From assembly GCA_934454655.1 (NCBI GenBank), contig CAKSFK010000003.1, forward strand, positions 47,973 to 111,972: 64,000 nt of DNA. Direction: 5' to 3'. The notes under the pieces were generated by a model that did no database searches, was not told the origin of the DNA, and saw only the letters and a program-made list of their open reading frames with translations. This document shows positions 41,249-50,997 of this stretch, piece after piece (positions within the stretch are counted from its first letter, which is position 1; every line of letters starts with the position of its first letter). This DNA comes from an uncultured Eubacteriales bacterium. Lineage in GTDB: Bacteria; Bacillota; Clostridia; Oscillospirales; Acutalibacteraceae. Position numbers and translations under genes: made by a program.

Positions 41249-41819
41249 ACCCCGTGCCTCCGAACTCGCCCTCGTAACTGTCGCATAGGTTAATAATGCG
41301 TCTGCCCCTTCTTTCGGCATATGCAAGTGTTTCGGCAGTACCGCCTTTTTTGCCGTCAAACCAGGTTATAACACAGTCGCTGTTATTTACCATATAATGG
41401 TTTCGTCTGAAATAACAGCCTTTTTCGTATTTGTCGGAAAGAGTAATTATACCGTCGGCATATTCCGCCACGGTATCAAATCTTCTTTTCCAGTCGGCGG
41501 GAAATCCCTCGCCCTGCCCTGCGTACGGCAAAACGCACATCAGTTTTATTTTATCGCCCATACGGCTCTTTTTAAGCAAAAGCACCGCTTCGGCGGCAAT
41601 AATATCAAAACCCATTGCCATTCCGGTGTAGAAGGTGCAGTTTTCCCCGGGCGAAAGTGAAAAAACGGTATTTATAAGCTTGCTTTCAAGCTCGGCGTAT
41701 TTAACGCTTTCCGAATTTAAAATAAACGGAAACTTTTCGGGACGGTATCCCGTAAAGCAACAGCTTTTTCCATTGTTATAAACATCCTTGAAAATTTCTT
41801 CGATAATCAAAAAACACAA
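41238..41819 (-). CDS. SLOG-family (DUF1273/YpsA-like) protein
   Basis: About 193 residues or slightly fewer. Rossmann-like SLOG fold: SCCFTGYRPEKFPF at the N-terminus, FYTGMAMGFDIIAAEAVL in the middle and VNNSDCVITWFDGKKGGTAE later match YpsA-type proteins, thought to bind a nucleotide or related ligand. The start is uncertain: GTG at 41819 is formally possible, but no good Shine-Dalgarno or ATG lies before the conserved FTGYRPEKF, so translation may start at TTG 41810 or leaderless. The gene ends inside the cyclophilin gene's last codons (11-bp overlap, convergent). Confidence 0.75.
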   Translation of the reverse strand: MCFLIIEEIFKDVYNNGKSCCFTGYRPEKFPFILNSESVKYAELESKLINTVFSLSPGENCTFYTGMAMGFDIIAAEAVLLLKKSRMGDKIKLMCVLPYAGQGEGFPADWKRRFDTVAEYADGIITLSDKYEKGCYFRRNHYMVNNSDCVITWFDGKKGGTAETLAYAERRGRRIINLCDSYEGEFGGTGFSL

Positions 41820-41845
41820 CCGCCTTATTGAAAGGAATTATTATT

Positions 41846-42301
41846 ATGGACGCAATAGACCTTAAAATTATAACGCTGCTGCAGCAAAACGCCCGTATGC
41901 CGCTTAAAATTCTTGCGGAGCAGGTTTTTCTCTCCTCCCCCGCAACCGCCGCGCGAATCGAAAAGCTTGAACGCGAGGGAATTATAAGCGGTTATTCCGC
42001 CGTTCTTGACCTTAAAAAGATCGGCTTCCCTATTGTGGCGTTTATAAGACTGGACCTTGACCCAAAGCTTAAGCCAACGTTTTACCCGTTTGTACGCTCG
42101 CACCCGAATGTGCTTGAATGCAACTGCGTTACGGGCAGATATTCACAGCTTATAAAGGTTGCATTTGAAACGACAGAGGCGCTTGACGGCTTTATAGGCG
42201 AGCTTAACAGTTACGGGCATACAGAAACCCAGATAGCCTTTTCAACACCTCAACCTCCGCGAGGAATCGGTATTGAGAAAATTCAGTCGGAGCAGGACTG
42301 A
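41846..42301 (+). CDS. Lrp/AsnC-family transcriptional regulator
   Basis: 151 residues. The winged helix-turn-helix at the N-terminus (AIDLKIITLLQQNARMPLKI, then LSSPATAARIEKLEREGII) is followed by a RAM-type effector domain with IVAFIRLDLDP and VLECNCVTGRYSQLIKVAF, typical of Lrp/AsnC. It senses an amino acid or similar. The ATG at 41846 follows AAAGGA. Divergent from the SLOG gene with almost no intergenic space. Confidence 0.92.
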   Translation: MDAIDLKIITLLQQNARMPLKILAEQVFLSSPATAARIEKLEREGIISGYSAVLDLKKIGFPIVAFIRLDLDPKLKPTFYPFVRSHPNVLECNCVTGRYSQLIKVAFETTEALDGFIGELNSYGHTETQIAFSTPQPPRGIGIEKIQSEQD

Positions 42302-42363
42302 CACCGTTGTTATTATACTGAACATTTGTTCTTTTGTCAATATTTTTTTAAGGAGTTTACTTG

Positions 42364-43344
42364 ATGAATACTAAGGATCTGCAAAAAATCACATCGTTCG
42401 CGGCACAGACAGGACTTAAAACAGACATACAAAGCGGCGTTGTGTACGGCAATTTCGGCGGTTACAACGTGACCGTAAGCCCGATTTCGGGAACGGTTAT
42501 GTTTCAGATTTCGGTTTTTGTTTCACGCGGCGGTTCAAAACCGGATATTAACGAAATTGAAAATATTAAAATGCTTAACAAAGACTTCATAGCGTCTTTT
42601 AGAATATCCGAATACCGTGTTGACTTTAACATAAAACAGGGCGGATTATCTCTTGGTTCCACCGTAAGTAAAAAGCTGTTCCCTGCCCTTAACATTATTA
42701 CAACCGCACTAAAAACAGCAGGCTATACAAACTGCTGCCAAAATTGCGGAATTGCCGACGGCAGTACATATTATGCCTACAATGCGCCGGTATACCTTTG
42801 CGACAGCTGTGCCGCGGCGGTAATCACCGCAAACGAACACAGCATAAGAGAAAACGAGTTAAAGGGCGAAAACACGGTTGCGGGAATTGTGGGCGCACTG
42901 CTCGGCGCGCTTATAGGCGCGGCTTCGATCTTACTTGTGGGTAAAATGGGTTACGTTGCATCTGTCTGCGGTGTTATTATGGGTGTCTGCAGCCTTAAAG
43001 GATACGAACTGCTTGCCGGTAAGCTTTCAAGAAAGGGCATACTCATATCCGGGGCAATTATGATTCTTTCGGTTATTTTAAGCTACAACGCGGAAATTTC
43101 AATGTTTGCCGCGGCTGAGGACGAAATAAACGGATTTTTTGATTATTTCAAGGCGGTCAACGCCGGTCTGTTTACTAACGGGCTTGTCTGGAGCAACTAC
43201 CTGCCCGGACTTTTAAAGCTGGCGGTATTTACCGCAATAGGCGCTGTACCAACGGTTACGGCAAATTCAAAAAAGCAGAAATCGCTTAACGTATTTTACA
43301 AAATGGACAAAACCGAAGCTGTCACAGCCGACGACCGGGTCTGA
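42364..43344 (+). CDS. Unknown membrane protein with zinc-ribbon motif
   Basis: 326 residues, not recognised. An N-terminal globular part (about 1-115) contains short beta-rich segments; a zinc-ribbon-like pair of cysteines follows (CCQNC and LCDSC, around residues 120-150). Then come at least four hydrophobic segments (AGIVGALLGALIGAASILLV; VASVCGVIMGVCSLKGYELL; ILISGAIMILSVILSY; LLKLAVFTAIGAVPTV). The start at 42364 follows AAGGAGT. Tail is basic and polar. Function unknown. Confidence 0.7.
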   Translation: MNTKDLQKITSFAAQTGLKTDIQSGVVYGNFGGYNVTVSPISGTVMFQISVFVSRGGSKPDINEIENIKMLNKDFIASFRISEYRVDFNIKQGGLSLGSTVSKKLFPALNIITTALKTAGYTNCCQNCGIADGSTYYAYNAPVYLCDSCAAAVITANEHSIRENELKGENTVAGIVGALLGALIGAASILLVGKMGYVASVCGVIMGVCSLKGYELLAGKLSRKGILISGAIMILSVILSYNAEISMFAAAEDEINGFFDYFKAVNAGLFTNGLVWSNYLPGLLKLAVFTAIGAVPTVTANSKKQKSLNVFYKMDKTEAVTADDRV

Positions 43345-43345
43345 C

Positions 43346-43390
43346 AAAAAATATCCGACAGGGATTTAAGCTCTCTGTCGGGTATTTTTT
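43346..43390. terminator. Bidirectional terminator
   Basis: AATATCCGACAG pairs with CTGTCGGGTATT around a 13-nt loop with A and T runs at either side, between the convergent unknown gene and iscU. Confidence 0.85.
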
Positions 43391-43402
43391 TATTTCTATT
43401 TA

Positions 43403-43840
43403 TTAATGACATCTGCAGCATCCGCCCGAACACTGCGCACAGTCCGGCAGACCTTCCGGCTTTTCAAGCTCGGGGTGTTTTTCATAATAGTCAAACAGCG
43501 CGGCTTTTACCGCCTCCTCAGCCAGAACGGAACAGTGTATTTTATGCGCCGGGAGTCCGTCAAGCGCCTCAACAACCGCCTTATTTGAAAGCTTAAGCGC
43601 CTCGGTAACAGGTTTGCCCTTGATCATCTCTGTTGCCATTGAGCTTGTCGCAATTGCCGAACCGCAGCCGAATGTGTTGAACTTAACATCGGTTATAATC
43701 CCGTCCTTAATCTTAAGGTACATTTTCATTATGTCGCCGCACTTTGCGTTTCCAACCTCGCCCACGGCGTCGGCATCCTCAATTGTTCCCAAGTTTCTCG
43801 GGTTTCTGAAATGGTCCATAACCTTTTCACTGTATAACAT
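43403..43840 (-). CDS. iscU: Iron-sulfur cluster scaffold IscU/NifU type
   Basis: 145-residue scaffold for Fe-S cluster assembly. MLYSEKVMDHFRNPRNLG at the N-terminus and the three conserved cysteines (NAKCGD, FGCGSA, IHCSV) are present. A Cys-rich tail (CAQCSGGCCRC) extends the normal scaffold, an addition seen in Clostridia. Its start overlaps the cysteine desulfurase gene by 14 bp. There is no iscR, hscA or fdx nearby; the two-gene form is normal for Clostridia. Confidence 0.94.
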   Translation of the reverse strand: MLYSEKVMDHFRNPRNLGTIEDADAVGEVGNAKCGDIMKMYLKIKDGIITDVKFNTFGCGSAIATSSMATEMIKGKPVTEALKLSNKAVVEALDGLPAHKIHCSVLAEEAVKAALFDYYEKHPELEKPEGLPDCAQCSGGCCRCH

Positions 43841-45017
43841 ATTTTTTCTTCCCTTCTTCTAGATCCTTCCATACCGGCGACATTGAGCGCAGATAAGCCA
43901 CAACCTCCGGCACGTTTTTAATAATATGATCCGCCTCTTCCTCGGTGTTGTACTCACTGAGTGAAATTCTCAAAGAGCCGTGTGCAACCTCATGCGGAAG
44001 CCCGAGCGCCAGCAGAACGTGGCTGGGATCGAGCGAACCCGATGTGCAGGCAGAACCCGACGACGCGCTTATTCCCCTGTCGTCAAGCAGCAAAAGCAGC
44101 GATTCGCCCTCGATACCCTCAAAGCACATATTAAGCGTACCCGCAAGCCCGCGGTTTATATTCCCGTTTATTTTTGAATGGGGTATTTTCGAAAGTCCCG
44201 CCGCAACCTTATCGCGCAGAGCCTTAATATATGCAAAGTTTTTATCAATATTTTCGCAGCTTTCCTTAAACGCTGCCGCCATTCCCACAATTGCGGGTAC
44301 GTTTTCCGTGCCGGCGCGTTTTCCGCGTTCCTGAGCGCCGCCCTCTATAAGAGTATAAAGATTAATACCTTTTTTGGCATACAGCACACCCGCGCCCTTA
44401 GGTCCGTGGAACTTGTGGGCGGAAAGCGAAAGCATATCAATATTCATTGCCTTAACGTCAATCTTAATATGACCGGCCGCCTGAACAGCGTCTGTATGGA
44501 ATAGAACGCCTTTTTCGCGACATACCGCTCCTATCTCGGCTATGGGCTGAACCGTTCCGATCTCATTATTCGCAAACATCACCGTAACAAGAGCGGTGTC
44601 GTCCCTTAATGCCGCCTTCAATTCTTCAACACGCACAAAGCCGTCCTCGTGAACGGGAAGAAGCGTTACCTCAAATCCCTGTTTTTCAAGCTTTTTAAGG
44701 GTATGAAGAACGGCGTGATGTTCAAACGCCGACGATATTATATGTTTCTTGCCGCTTTTTTCGCCAAGATAAGCCGCGGTTAAAATTGCCTGATTATCAG
44801 CCTCGCTTCCGCCGGAGGTAAATGTTATCTCCCTTGGCTCGCAGTTAAGACATTCCGCCATAACCGTGCGCGCGCCGTACAAAGCCTCCTGTGCTTTTTG
44901 ACCCGCCGTATAAAGGCTTGACGGATTGCCGAACTGTTCTTTAAAAAACGGTAACATAGCATTAAAAGCGGTATCGCTCACTCCGGTGGTTGCCGCATTG
45001 TCAGCATATACATTCAT
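43827..45017 (-). CDS. iscS: Cysteine desulfurase
   Basis: 396-residue PLP enzyme that delivers sulfur from cysteine to the scaffold. NVYADNAATTGVSDTAFNAM opens the protein; the PLP lysine is in LSLSAHKFHGPKGAGVLY; GTENVPAIVG and the active-site cysteine loop SSGSACTSGSLDPSHVL follow. Usual length for the NifS/IscS type. Followed without gap by iscU; a promoter lies at 45050-45078. Confidence 0.95.
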   Translation of the reverse strand: MNVYADNAATTGVSDTAFNAMLPFFKEQFGNPSSLYTAGQKAQEALYGARTVMAECLNCEPREITFTSGGSEADNQAILTAAYLGEKSGKKHIISSAFEHHAVLHTLKKLEKQGFEVTLLPVHEDGFVRVEELKAALRDDTALVTVMFANNEIGTVQPIAEIGAVCREKGVLFHTDAVQAAGHIKIDVKAMNIDMLSLSAHKFHGPKGAGVLYAKKGINLYTLIEGGAQERGKRAGTENVPAIVGMAAAFKESCENIDKNFAYIKALRDKVAAGLSKIPHSKINGNINRGLAGTLNMCFEGIEGESLLLLLDDRGISASSGSACTSGSLDPSHVLLALGLPHEVAHGSLRISLSEYNTEEEADHIIKNVPEVVAYLRSMSPVWKDLEEGKKKYVIQ

Positions 45018-45049
45018 AGTTTTCTCACGTCCTATTTTATTATGTCATT

Positions 45050-45078
45050 ATTTTAACATATAATTCCTACGAAGTCAA
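45050..45078 (-). promoter_or_regulatory. Promoter of iscS-iscU
   Basis: TTGACT (45073-45078) and TAAAAT (45050-45055), 17 bp apart on the minus strand. Confidence 0.75.
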
Positions 45079-45085
45079 TAGGAAT

Positions 45086-47230
45086 TTAATTTAATCCGAA
45101 CATCCGCGCGATAAAATTAACCGCAACGCATACCGTAAAACCCGCCGCCGTAGGAATAAGCGCGGCAAGCACAGTCCATTTAACGCTTCCTGTTTCTTTT
45201 TTTATTGTTAAAAGCGTTGTCGAGCAGGGCCAGTGCATTACGGAAAAAATGATAACGTTTACCGCGGTGACCCAGTTCCAGCCGTTTGCGGTCAAAAGGC
45301 TGAACATATCCGAAAGCGCCATACCGTCGGTTATGGTTCCGGCAGACATATACGCCATTATAATAATGGGAATTACAATTTCATTTGCGGGAAAGCCGAG
45401 AATAAAGGCGATAAGGATAACGCCGTCAAGACCCATAAACCTGCCCAAAGGATCAAGTGCGGCGGCACAGCTGCTGAGCAGTGTTTCGTCCCCTGCCTTA
45501 ATATTGGCGGCAAGCCATATTATAAGACCAGCGGGAGCGGCAACCGACATAGCCCTGCCAAGCACAAATGCCGTTCTGTCACACACGGACCGGACAATAA
45601 TTCTCCCCGGCTGGGGTACTCTGTAAGGCGGCAGTTCAAGCGTAAAAGATGAAGGCACGCCTTTTAGCAGCGTACACGACAAAAGCTTTGTTACAATAAG
45701 GGTAACGGCAACGCTGAGTACTATCACAGCCGTTAAAAACAAAGCCGACATTACGGAATTTAAGCCTCCGCTGCCGATGAAAAACATAGTTATAACCGAG
45801 ATAAGCAGAGGAAACCTGCCGTTGCAGGGTGCAAAATTATTTGTAAGTACGGCAAGCAGTCTTTCACGCGGAGAATCAATAATTCTGCAGCCCACAATGC
45901 CCGCGGCATTACACCCAAAGCCCATACATATTGTAAGCGCCTGCTTTCCGCAGGCTTTGCAGCGTTTAAACGGCTTATCGAGATTATAAGCTATTCTGGG
46001 CAAATAGCCGAGGTCCTCAAGCAGTGTGAAAAGCGGAAAGAAAATCGCCATAGGCGGCAGCATTACAGCCGTAACCCACGTAAGCACCCTGTAAACGCCG
46101 TCATAAAGTGCTCCGCGCAGCCATTCTGGGGCGGAGACGGACATGAGCAGCCCGTTGAACCTTTCGCCCAAAAAGGCGAACAGGCGTGACAACCATTCCG
46201 ATGGGTAGTTGGCTCCCGCAACGGTTATCCAGAAAACCAGTGCCAGCAAGGCTATCATTACGGGATAAGCCGTGTACTTTCCCGTAAGTATTCGATCTAT
46301 TTTACGGTCGTGCGAATTATAAGCCGCATTTTCAAGCGTTACGGATTCATCGCATATTTTTTTTGCGGCCGCAAGCAGAGCCGAAACAACCGAATCCTTA
46401 AATTTTTCCCTTGTTATACCCTTTTTTAAAAGCATTTCCTCGGCGGTGCAAACAGCATCGAAAACCGCGGGTTTATTCAGTATTTCAAATCCCAGAAACT
46501 CGTTCAGTTCCTTTATAAGGTCGTCATCGCGTTCAAGCAGTTTAAGCGCCGTCCAACGCGGGTCAAGTCGGTCGGCGGTATATCTTTTAACCTGACGAAC
46601 AACGGTTGTTACGGCGTCTTCGATCTCATCGGGATATTTTACGCGATAGCAATGCCCTATTTTCTTTTCGGCTGTAACTCCGTCAAGTGTGTAAAGCAGT
46701 TTATCAAGCGTTTTCTTCTTTCTTGCAGTTGTGCCGACTACCGGAACATTAAGCTCGCGTGATAAAGCACTCAGGTCAATTTTGATACCTTTTCTTTTTG
46801 CTTCATCCATTAAATTCACGCAGACAATAACGTTTTCGGTCGTTTCTGCTGTCTGGAGAACCAAATTCAAATTTCTCTCAAGGCAGGTGGCGTCGCAAAC
46901 GACGACCACCGCGTCCGCCTTACCGAAGCAAATAAAGTTACGCGCAACCGATTCTTCCGCAGAGTGCGCCATAAGCGAATATGTACCCGGAACGTCCACA
47001 AGTACATATGAGTTTTCAGAGCTTTTACAGTATCCTTTTGCGTTTGAAACAGTTTTCCCGGGCCAGTTTCCCGTGTGTTGCTTAAGCCCCGTAAGGGCGT
47101 TAAAAACCGTGCTTTTGCCCACATTCGGGTTGCCCGCAAGCGCGACGACCTTTCCCTGTTCGCACTTAAGCTTTAAAGCCGCTCCCGAATGGGCAGCGCC
47201 CTTACCGACCGAGCTCTTAGTAAGTCCCAT
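45086..47230 (-). CDS. feoB: Ferrous iron transporter B
   Basis: 714-residue membrane Fe2+ importer with an N-terminal G-protein domain: G1 GNPNVGKST, G2/G3 region PGKTVSNAKGY and DVPGTYSLMA, G4 NLMDEAKRKG. The membrane part begins near residue 320 and includes two gate regions (LPPMAIFFPLFTLLEDLGYL, ACGKQALTICMGFGCNAAGI) with the conserved Cys, and FILGFPANEIVIPI. No feoA gene is adjacent, unusual but known. Start is the ATG at 47230 following AGGAGGG. No Fur box was identified with confidence in front of it. Confidence 0.95.
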   Translation of the reverse strand: MGLTKSSVGKGAAHSGAALKLKCEQGKVVALAGNPNVGKSTVFNALTGLKQHTGNWPGKTVSNAKGYCKSSENSYVLVDVPGTYSLMAHSAEESVARNFICFGKADAVVVVCDATCLERNLNLVLQTAETTENVIVCVNLMDEAKRKGIKIDLSALSRELNVPVVGTTARKKKTLDKLLYTLDGVTAEKKIGHCYRVKYPDEIEDAVTTVVRQVKRYTADRLDPRWTALKLLERDDDLIKELNEFLGFEILNKPAVFDAVCTAEEMLLKKGITREKFKDSVVSALLAAAKKICDESVTLENAAYNSHDRKIDRILTGKYTAYPVMIALLALVFWITVAGANYPSEWLSRLFAFLGERFNGLLMSVSAPEWLRGALYDGVYRVLTWVTAVMLPPMAIFFPLFTLLEDLGYLPRIAYNLDKPFKRCKACGKQALTICMGFGCNAAGIVGCRIIDSPRERLLAVLTNNFAPCNGRFPLLISVITMFFIGSGGLNSVMSALFLTAVIVLSVAVTLIVTKLLSCTLLKGVPSSFTLELPPYRVPQPGRIIVRSVCDRTAFVLGRAMSVAAPAGLIIWLAANIKAGDETLLSSCAAALDPLGRFMGLDGVILIAFILGFPANEIVIPIIIMAYMSAGTITDGMALSDMFSLLTANGWNWVTAVNVIIFSVMHWPCSTTLLTIKKETGSVKWTVLAALIPTAAGFTVCVAVNFIARMFGLN

Positions 47231-47534
47231 TGCTCTTCCCTCCTGTACGGATTTATTCCCTACATTGTATTCCGTGCAACGGGAAACTGTTATTTTAATT
47301 TAAGATATATTCGGTTTTTTCCCGGCATAGACAATGCACATTATTTATTTAGGTCTATTATAGCTTTACCGCGCATATTTTCTGCTTTTTTCCTTATAAA
47401 AATAGCCCATATTTCTTTTTACCTTAAAATAGCAGGAAATTAAAATAATTGTTGACAAAAATTATCTTTATGATAATATTAAACGGCACCGGGGCATTAT
47501 AACCCCTAAAAATAAAAAAAGCGTGGTGTCTTGT
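47231..47534. other. Intergenic region between feoB and the ABC exporter
   Basis: About 300 bp between divergent genes, AT-rich. It contains the feoB ribosome binding site, a plus-strand promoter with an inverted repeat in its spacer (47452-47479), and a small GGGG/CCCC hairpin near 47493-47508 in the exporter leader. No gene, riboswitch or terminator seen. Confidence 0.5.
47452..47479 (+). promoter_or_regulatory. Promoter of ABC exporter with inverted repeat
   Basis: TTGACA (47452-47457) and TAATAT (47474-47479), 16 bp apart. ATTATC (47461-47466) and GATAAT (47472-47477) form a perfect inverted repeat overlapping the -10, a likely operator and half-sites similar to Fur-type boxes. Confidence 0.65.
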
Positions 47535-49337
47535 ATGACAACGGCGAAACCGCAGTTTGACAGGGAAAAGATTCTTAAGGAAGAAAAAATTTTGCTTGAC
47601 TGCTACTCACAGGGCGACCGTGGGTTTATACCCACACTGTTCCGCTTTTACAAGGGCAATTATAAAAATCTTTGCCTTTCGGCACTGCTGTTCTTTATCA
47701 AATCATCGCCCACCTGGATAATTCCGCTTATAACTGCCGGCATTATTAATGTTGCAACGCAGAAACCGGACGACGCCGTAAGGCGATTTGTGATGTACGG
47801 CATTTTCACGGTTATAATTCTTCTGCAGAATATTCCCACCCACACGCTTTATATGATGTATTTAAGCCGCGCGCAGCGAAGCGTTGAGGCGGGCTTGCGC
47901 GGTGCTATGATAAGAAAACTTCAGCAGCTTTCCGTAACATTTCATAAGGAAATCGAATCGGGAAAAATTCAGTCTAAAGTAATGCGCGATGTTGAGGCAA
48001 TTGAAAACTTCACGGGTCAGATATTCACAACAGCGCTCACCGTAATTACAAATATGGCAATATCGCTTGCTATTGTAATTACCAAAAACATCTACGTTTT
48101 CTTAATGTTCCTTGTGTGCATACCCTTTGCCGTTCTTTTAAAAAACGTTTTTTCTAAGCGTATGCGCGCGCAAAGCCACGATTTCCGCAAGAAAATGGAA
48201 ACAACCGCCTCCGATGTGCTTGATATGGAAGAGCTGATTCCCGTTACACGGGCGCACGCGCTCGAAAACTGCGAGGTTAAAAAGCTTACTGCAAGCGTTA
48301 CGGAAATTGCGGAAAGCGGGTACAAAATGGATAGGATTTATGCGATTTTCGGCTCGGCAAACTGGGTTCTGTTTTCGCTGTTTCAAATGATATGCCTGTT
48401 TTTCACCGGTTTTCTTGCTTTTAAAAATCAAATAACAATAGGTGATGTGTCGCTCTACCAAAGCTATTTTAATTCGCTTATCGCGCAGGTTTCAAGCATA
48501 ATGGGACTTTTGCCGATTATTTCAAAGGGCGCGGAGTCAATAAGCTCGATAGGCGAAATTCTCAATTCTCACGACATTGAGGATAATTCGCATAAATTAA
48601 AGCTTAAATCACTTAACGGCAGTTATGAATTTAAGAATGTCTGCTTTAAGTATGACGACCGCACGCCGGTGCTTAACAATTTCTCACTTACCGTAAACCC
48701 CGGCGAAACAATCGCGCTTGTGGGTGAATCGGGTTCGGGCAAGTCAACCGTGCTTAACCTTGTTATCGGGTTCAACAGCATTGACAGCGGAAGCTTTAAG
48801 ATTGACGGAATTGACGCCTCGGAAATTGATATGCGTTCTTACAGGCGGTTTATCTCGGTGGTGCCGCAAAACTCAATTCTTTTCTCGGGTACAATTAAGG
48901 AAAACATAACCTACGGCAGGAAAAACGTTACGAAAGAACTGCTTAATTACGCAATAAAGGCGGCGCGGCTTGAAAGCGTGATAGAAAAAATGCCCGACGG
49001 CATCAACACCGTTGTCGGCGAACACGGGGCAAAGCTTTCGGGCGGACAACGCCAGAGAATTTCAATTGCGCGCGCGATCATAAGAAATCCGCAGGTCATT
49101 ATATTTGACGAGGCGACAAGCGCGCTTGACTCGGTAACCGAATCGGAAATACAAAAAGCGATAGAAAACCTAACGGAGAACCGAACCACATTTATTGTGG
49201 CGCACCGCCTTTCAACCATTAAAAATGCCGATAAAATTGCCGTTATCGAAAACGGCAGGTGCGTTGAATACGGTACATATACCGAGCTTATGGAGCTTAG
49301 GGGCAAATTTTACAATTTAAAGCAAATGCAGGCTTAA
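47535..49337 (+). CDS. ABC exporter, fused permease and ATPase
   Basis: 600 residues with an N-terminal six-helix exporter membrane domain (about 50-330) and a C-terminal ATPase. Walker A GESGSGKSTVLNL, signature LSGGQRQRISIARAI, Walker B VIIFDEATSALD and the H-loop IVAHRLSTIKN are intact. It is a single half-transporter with no second half-transporter next to it, so presumably a homodimer. It starts at ATG 47535; the Shine-Dalgarno is weak. Substrate unknown. It is followed by a strong terminator. Confidence 0.9.
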   Translation: MTTAKPQFDREKILKEEKILLDCYSQGDRGFIPTLFRFYKGNYKNLCLSALLFFIKSSPTWIIPLITAGIINVATQKPDDAVRRFVMYGIFTVIILLQNIPTHTLYMMYLSRAQRSVEAGLRGAMIRKLQQLSVTFHKEIESGKIQSKVMRDVEAIENFTGQIFTTALTVITNMAISLAIVITKNIYVFLMFLVCIPFAVLLKNVFSKRMRAQSHDFRKKMETTASDVLDMEELIPVTRAHALENCEVKKLTASVTEIAESGYKMDRIYAIFGSANWVLFSLFQMICLFFTGFLAFKNQITIGDVSLYQSYFNSLIAQVSSIMGLLPIISKGAESISSIGEILNSHDIEDNSHKLKLKSLNGSYEFKNVCFKYDDRTPVLNNFSLTVNPGETIALVGESGSGKSTVLNLVIGFNSIDSGSFKIDGIDASEIDMRSYRRFISVVPQNSILFSGTIKENITYGRKNVTKELLNYAIKAARLESVIEKMPDGINTVVGEHGAKLSGGQRQRISIARAIIRNPQVIIFDEATSALDSVTESEIQKAIENLTENRTTFIVAHRLSTIKNADKIAVIENGRCVEYGTYTELMELRGKFYNLKQMQA

Positions 49338-49345
49338 AACAGATT

Positions 49346-49387
49346 AAAAAGGCTTTGGGCGGTCTTGCCGCTCAAAGCCTTTTTTTC
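49346..49387. terminator. Bidirectional terminator after the ABC exporter
   Basis: AGGCTTTGGGCGG pairs with CCGCTCAAAGCCT around a 4-5 nt loop and is followed by TTTTTTT; shared with the convergent rhaB gene. Confidence 0.9.
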
Positions 49388-49401
49388 ACTCTTAAATTTT
49401 A

Positions 49402-50874
49402 TCAGGCAAATATCACTTTCTTATAGACCTCATATGCCTTTTCCCATTCGGCAGAGTTTTCGGGGCTGTAATGTTTAAGCTCGGCGGAGTTGATTATCGC
49501 CTGTCTTATCCCCTTAAAATCCTTAATTTCGCCGAGAGCCGCCAGAGCAACCGCCGTGTTGCCCATAACCGTCGCCTCGGCAGGTCCCGCAACAACCTCA
49601 ACCCCGCAGGCGTCCGCCGCCATCCGGCACAGAAGCTTATCCTTTATTCCGCCGCCCAGAATATTAATGCTGCCGTATTTTCTTCCGCTTATTTCGGAAA
49701 GCATATTAAACGTATGCTTATATTTCATCGCAAGGCTCTGGTAAATACAGCGCATGATCTCTCCGCGTGTTTTCGGTACGTACTGCCCGGTTCTTCTGCA
49801 ATACTCCGTCACCCTGCCCGGCAAATTTCCCGCCGTTTCAAAATCGGGCGCGTCAACGTCAACAAAGCATTTAAACGGTTCTGCCGCAAGCGCCTCTTTT
49901 TCAAGTTCGTCAAATCCGACGTCCTCCCCCTCGCGCTTCCACTGCCTGCGTGATTCCTGAATGAGCCACAAGCCCATAATATTTTTCAAAAAGCGCACGG
50001 TGTTTTTATATCCGCCCTCGTTTGTAAAGTTAAGCTTTTCGCTTTCGGGTGTTATAATCGGTTTTTCGGATTCTATTCCGAAAAGGCTCCACGTTCCGCA
50101 GCTTATATAAACAAAGTCATCGCTCAGAGCCGGGGTAGCCGCAACGGCGGACGCCGTATCGTGCTCGCAAACCGCTATTACCGGTACTTTATTGCAGCCG
50201 AGCTCTTCGCATATCTCATCGGACAAATATCCGTTGATTTCGCCAGCGTTTATGATCTTAGGGAAAATGCGCTCCGGCAGACCGAGTTTTTTAATAAGTG
50301 CCCGGTCCCAATCCTTTTTGTACGGGTCATAAAGATTTGTAGTTGAAGCAATGCTCGCCTCAGCCTTAATTTCGCCCGTCAGCATATAGCAGAACAAATC
50401 GGGGATAAGCAAAAGCTTTTCGCAGTTTTCAAGCTTTTCCGGCTCATTATTTTTAAGGTACATAAGCTGATACAGCGTATTTATCCGCATACACTGCGTT
50501 CCCGTGGCGCGGTAAATATCTTCCCTTGAAACAAGCCCGAAGGTTTCCTCGGGAATACCCTCGGTTCTCCTGTCACGGTAATGAACGGGATTTCCCATAA
50601 GCATACCGCGCTTGTCAATAAGACCGAAGTCAACGCCCCAGGTATCAATTCCCACAGCGTCAAATCCGCCGCTGTGAACGGCCTTTGTTATGCCTGATTT
50701 TATTTCAAAGAAAAGCCTTAAAACGTCCCAGTACATTGTTCCGTTAACAACAACCGTATCGTTGCTGAAACGGTGGATTTCTTTTGTTTCTATCCTGCCG
50801 TTTTCATAGGTTGACAGCATAGCCCTGCCGCTTGATGCGCCGAAATCGAACGATAATACTCTTTTCATACTCAT
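49402..50874 (-). CDS. rhaB: Rhamnulokinase
   Basis: 490-residue FGGY-family sugar kinase that phosphorylates L-rhamnulose. LSFDFGASSGRAML at the N-terminus (ATP phosphate loop), then VGIDTWGVDFGLID, PVHYRDRRTEG, TGTQCMRINTLYQL and CEHDTASAVAATP are closest to rhamnulokinase. C-terminal INILGGGIKDKLLCRMAADA is the FGGY adenine-site motif. No rhaA, rhaD or transporter is adjacent, so the gene is isolated here. ATG 50874 has AGGAG 5 bases upstream. Confidence 0.9.
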   Translation of the reverse strand: MSMKRVLSFDFGASSGRAMLSTYENGRIETKEIHRFSNDTVVVNGTMYWDVLRLFFEIKSGITKAVHSGGFDAVGIDTWGVDFGLIDKRGMLMGNPVHYRDRRTEGIPEETFGLVSREDIYRATGTQCMRINTLYQLMYLKNNEPEKLENCEKLLLIPDLFCYMLTGEIKAEASIASTTNLYDPYKKDWDRALIKKLGLPERIFPKIINAGEINGYLSDEICEELGCNKVPVIAVCEHDTASAVAATPALSDDFVYISCGTWSLFGIESEKPIITPESEKLNFTNEGGYKNTVRFLKNIMGLWLIQESRRQWKREGEDVGFDELEKEALAAEPFKCFVDVDAPDFETAGNLPGRVTEYCRRTGQYVPKTRGEIMRCIYQSLAMKYKHTFNMLSEISGRKYGSINILGGGIKDKLLCRMAADACGVEVVAGPAEATVMGNTAVALAALGEIKDFKGIRQAIINSAELKHYSPENSAEWEKAYEVYKKVIFA

Positions 50875-50997
50875 TTTCACTCCTGACATAAATAATTATA
50901 ACTGAAGATACTCGATTTTTCTATATCTTATTTTTTCTTTTTTTATGTCTTTATTTGTCCGCGGGACATTAAACCGGCATATATATGTATTTATTAC

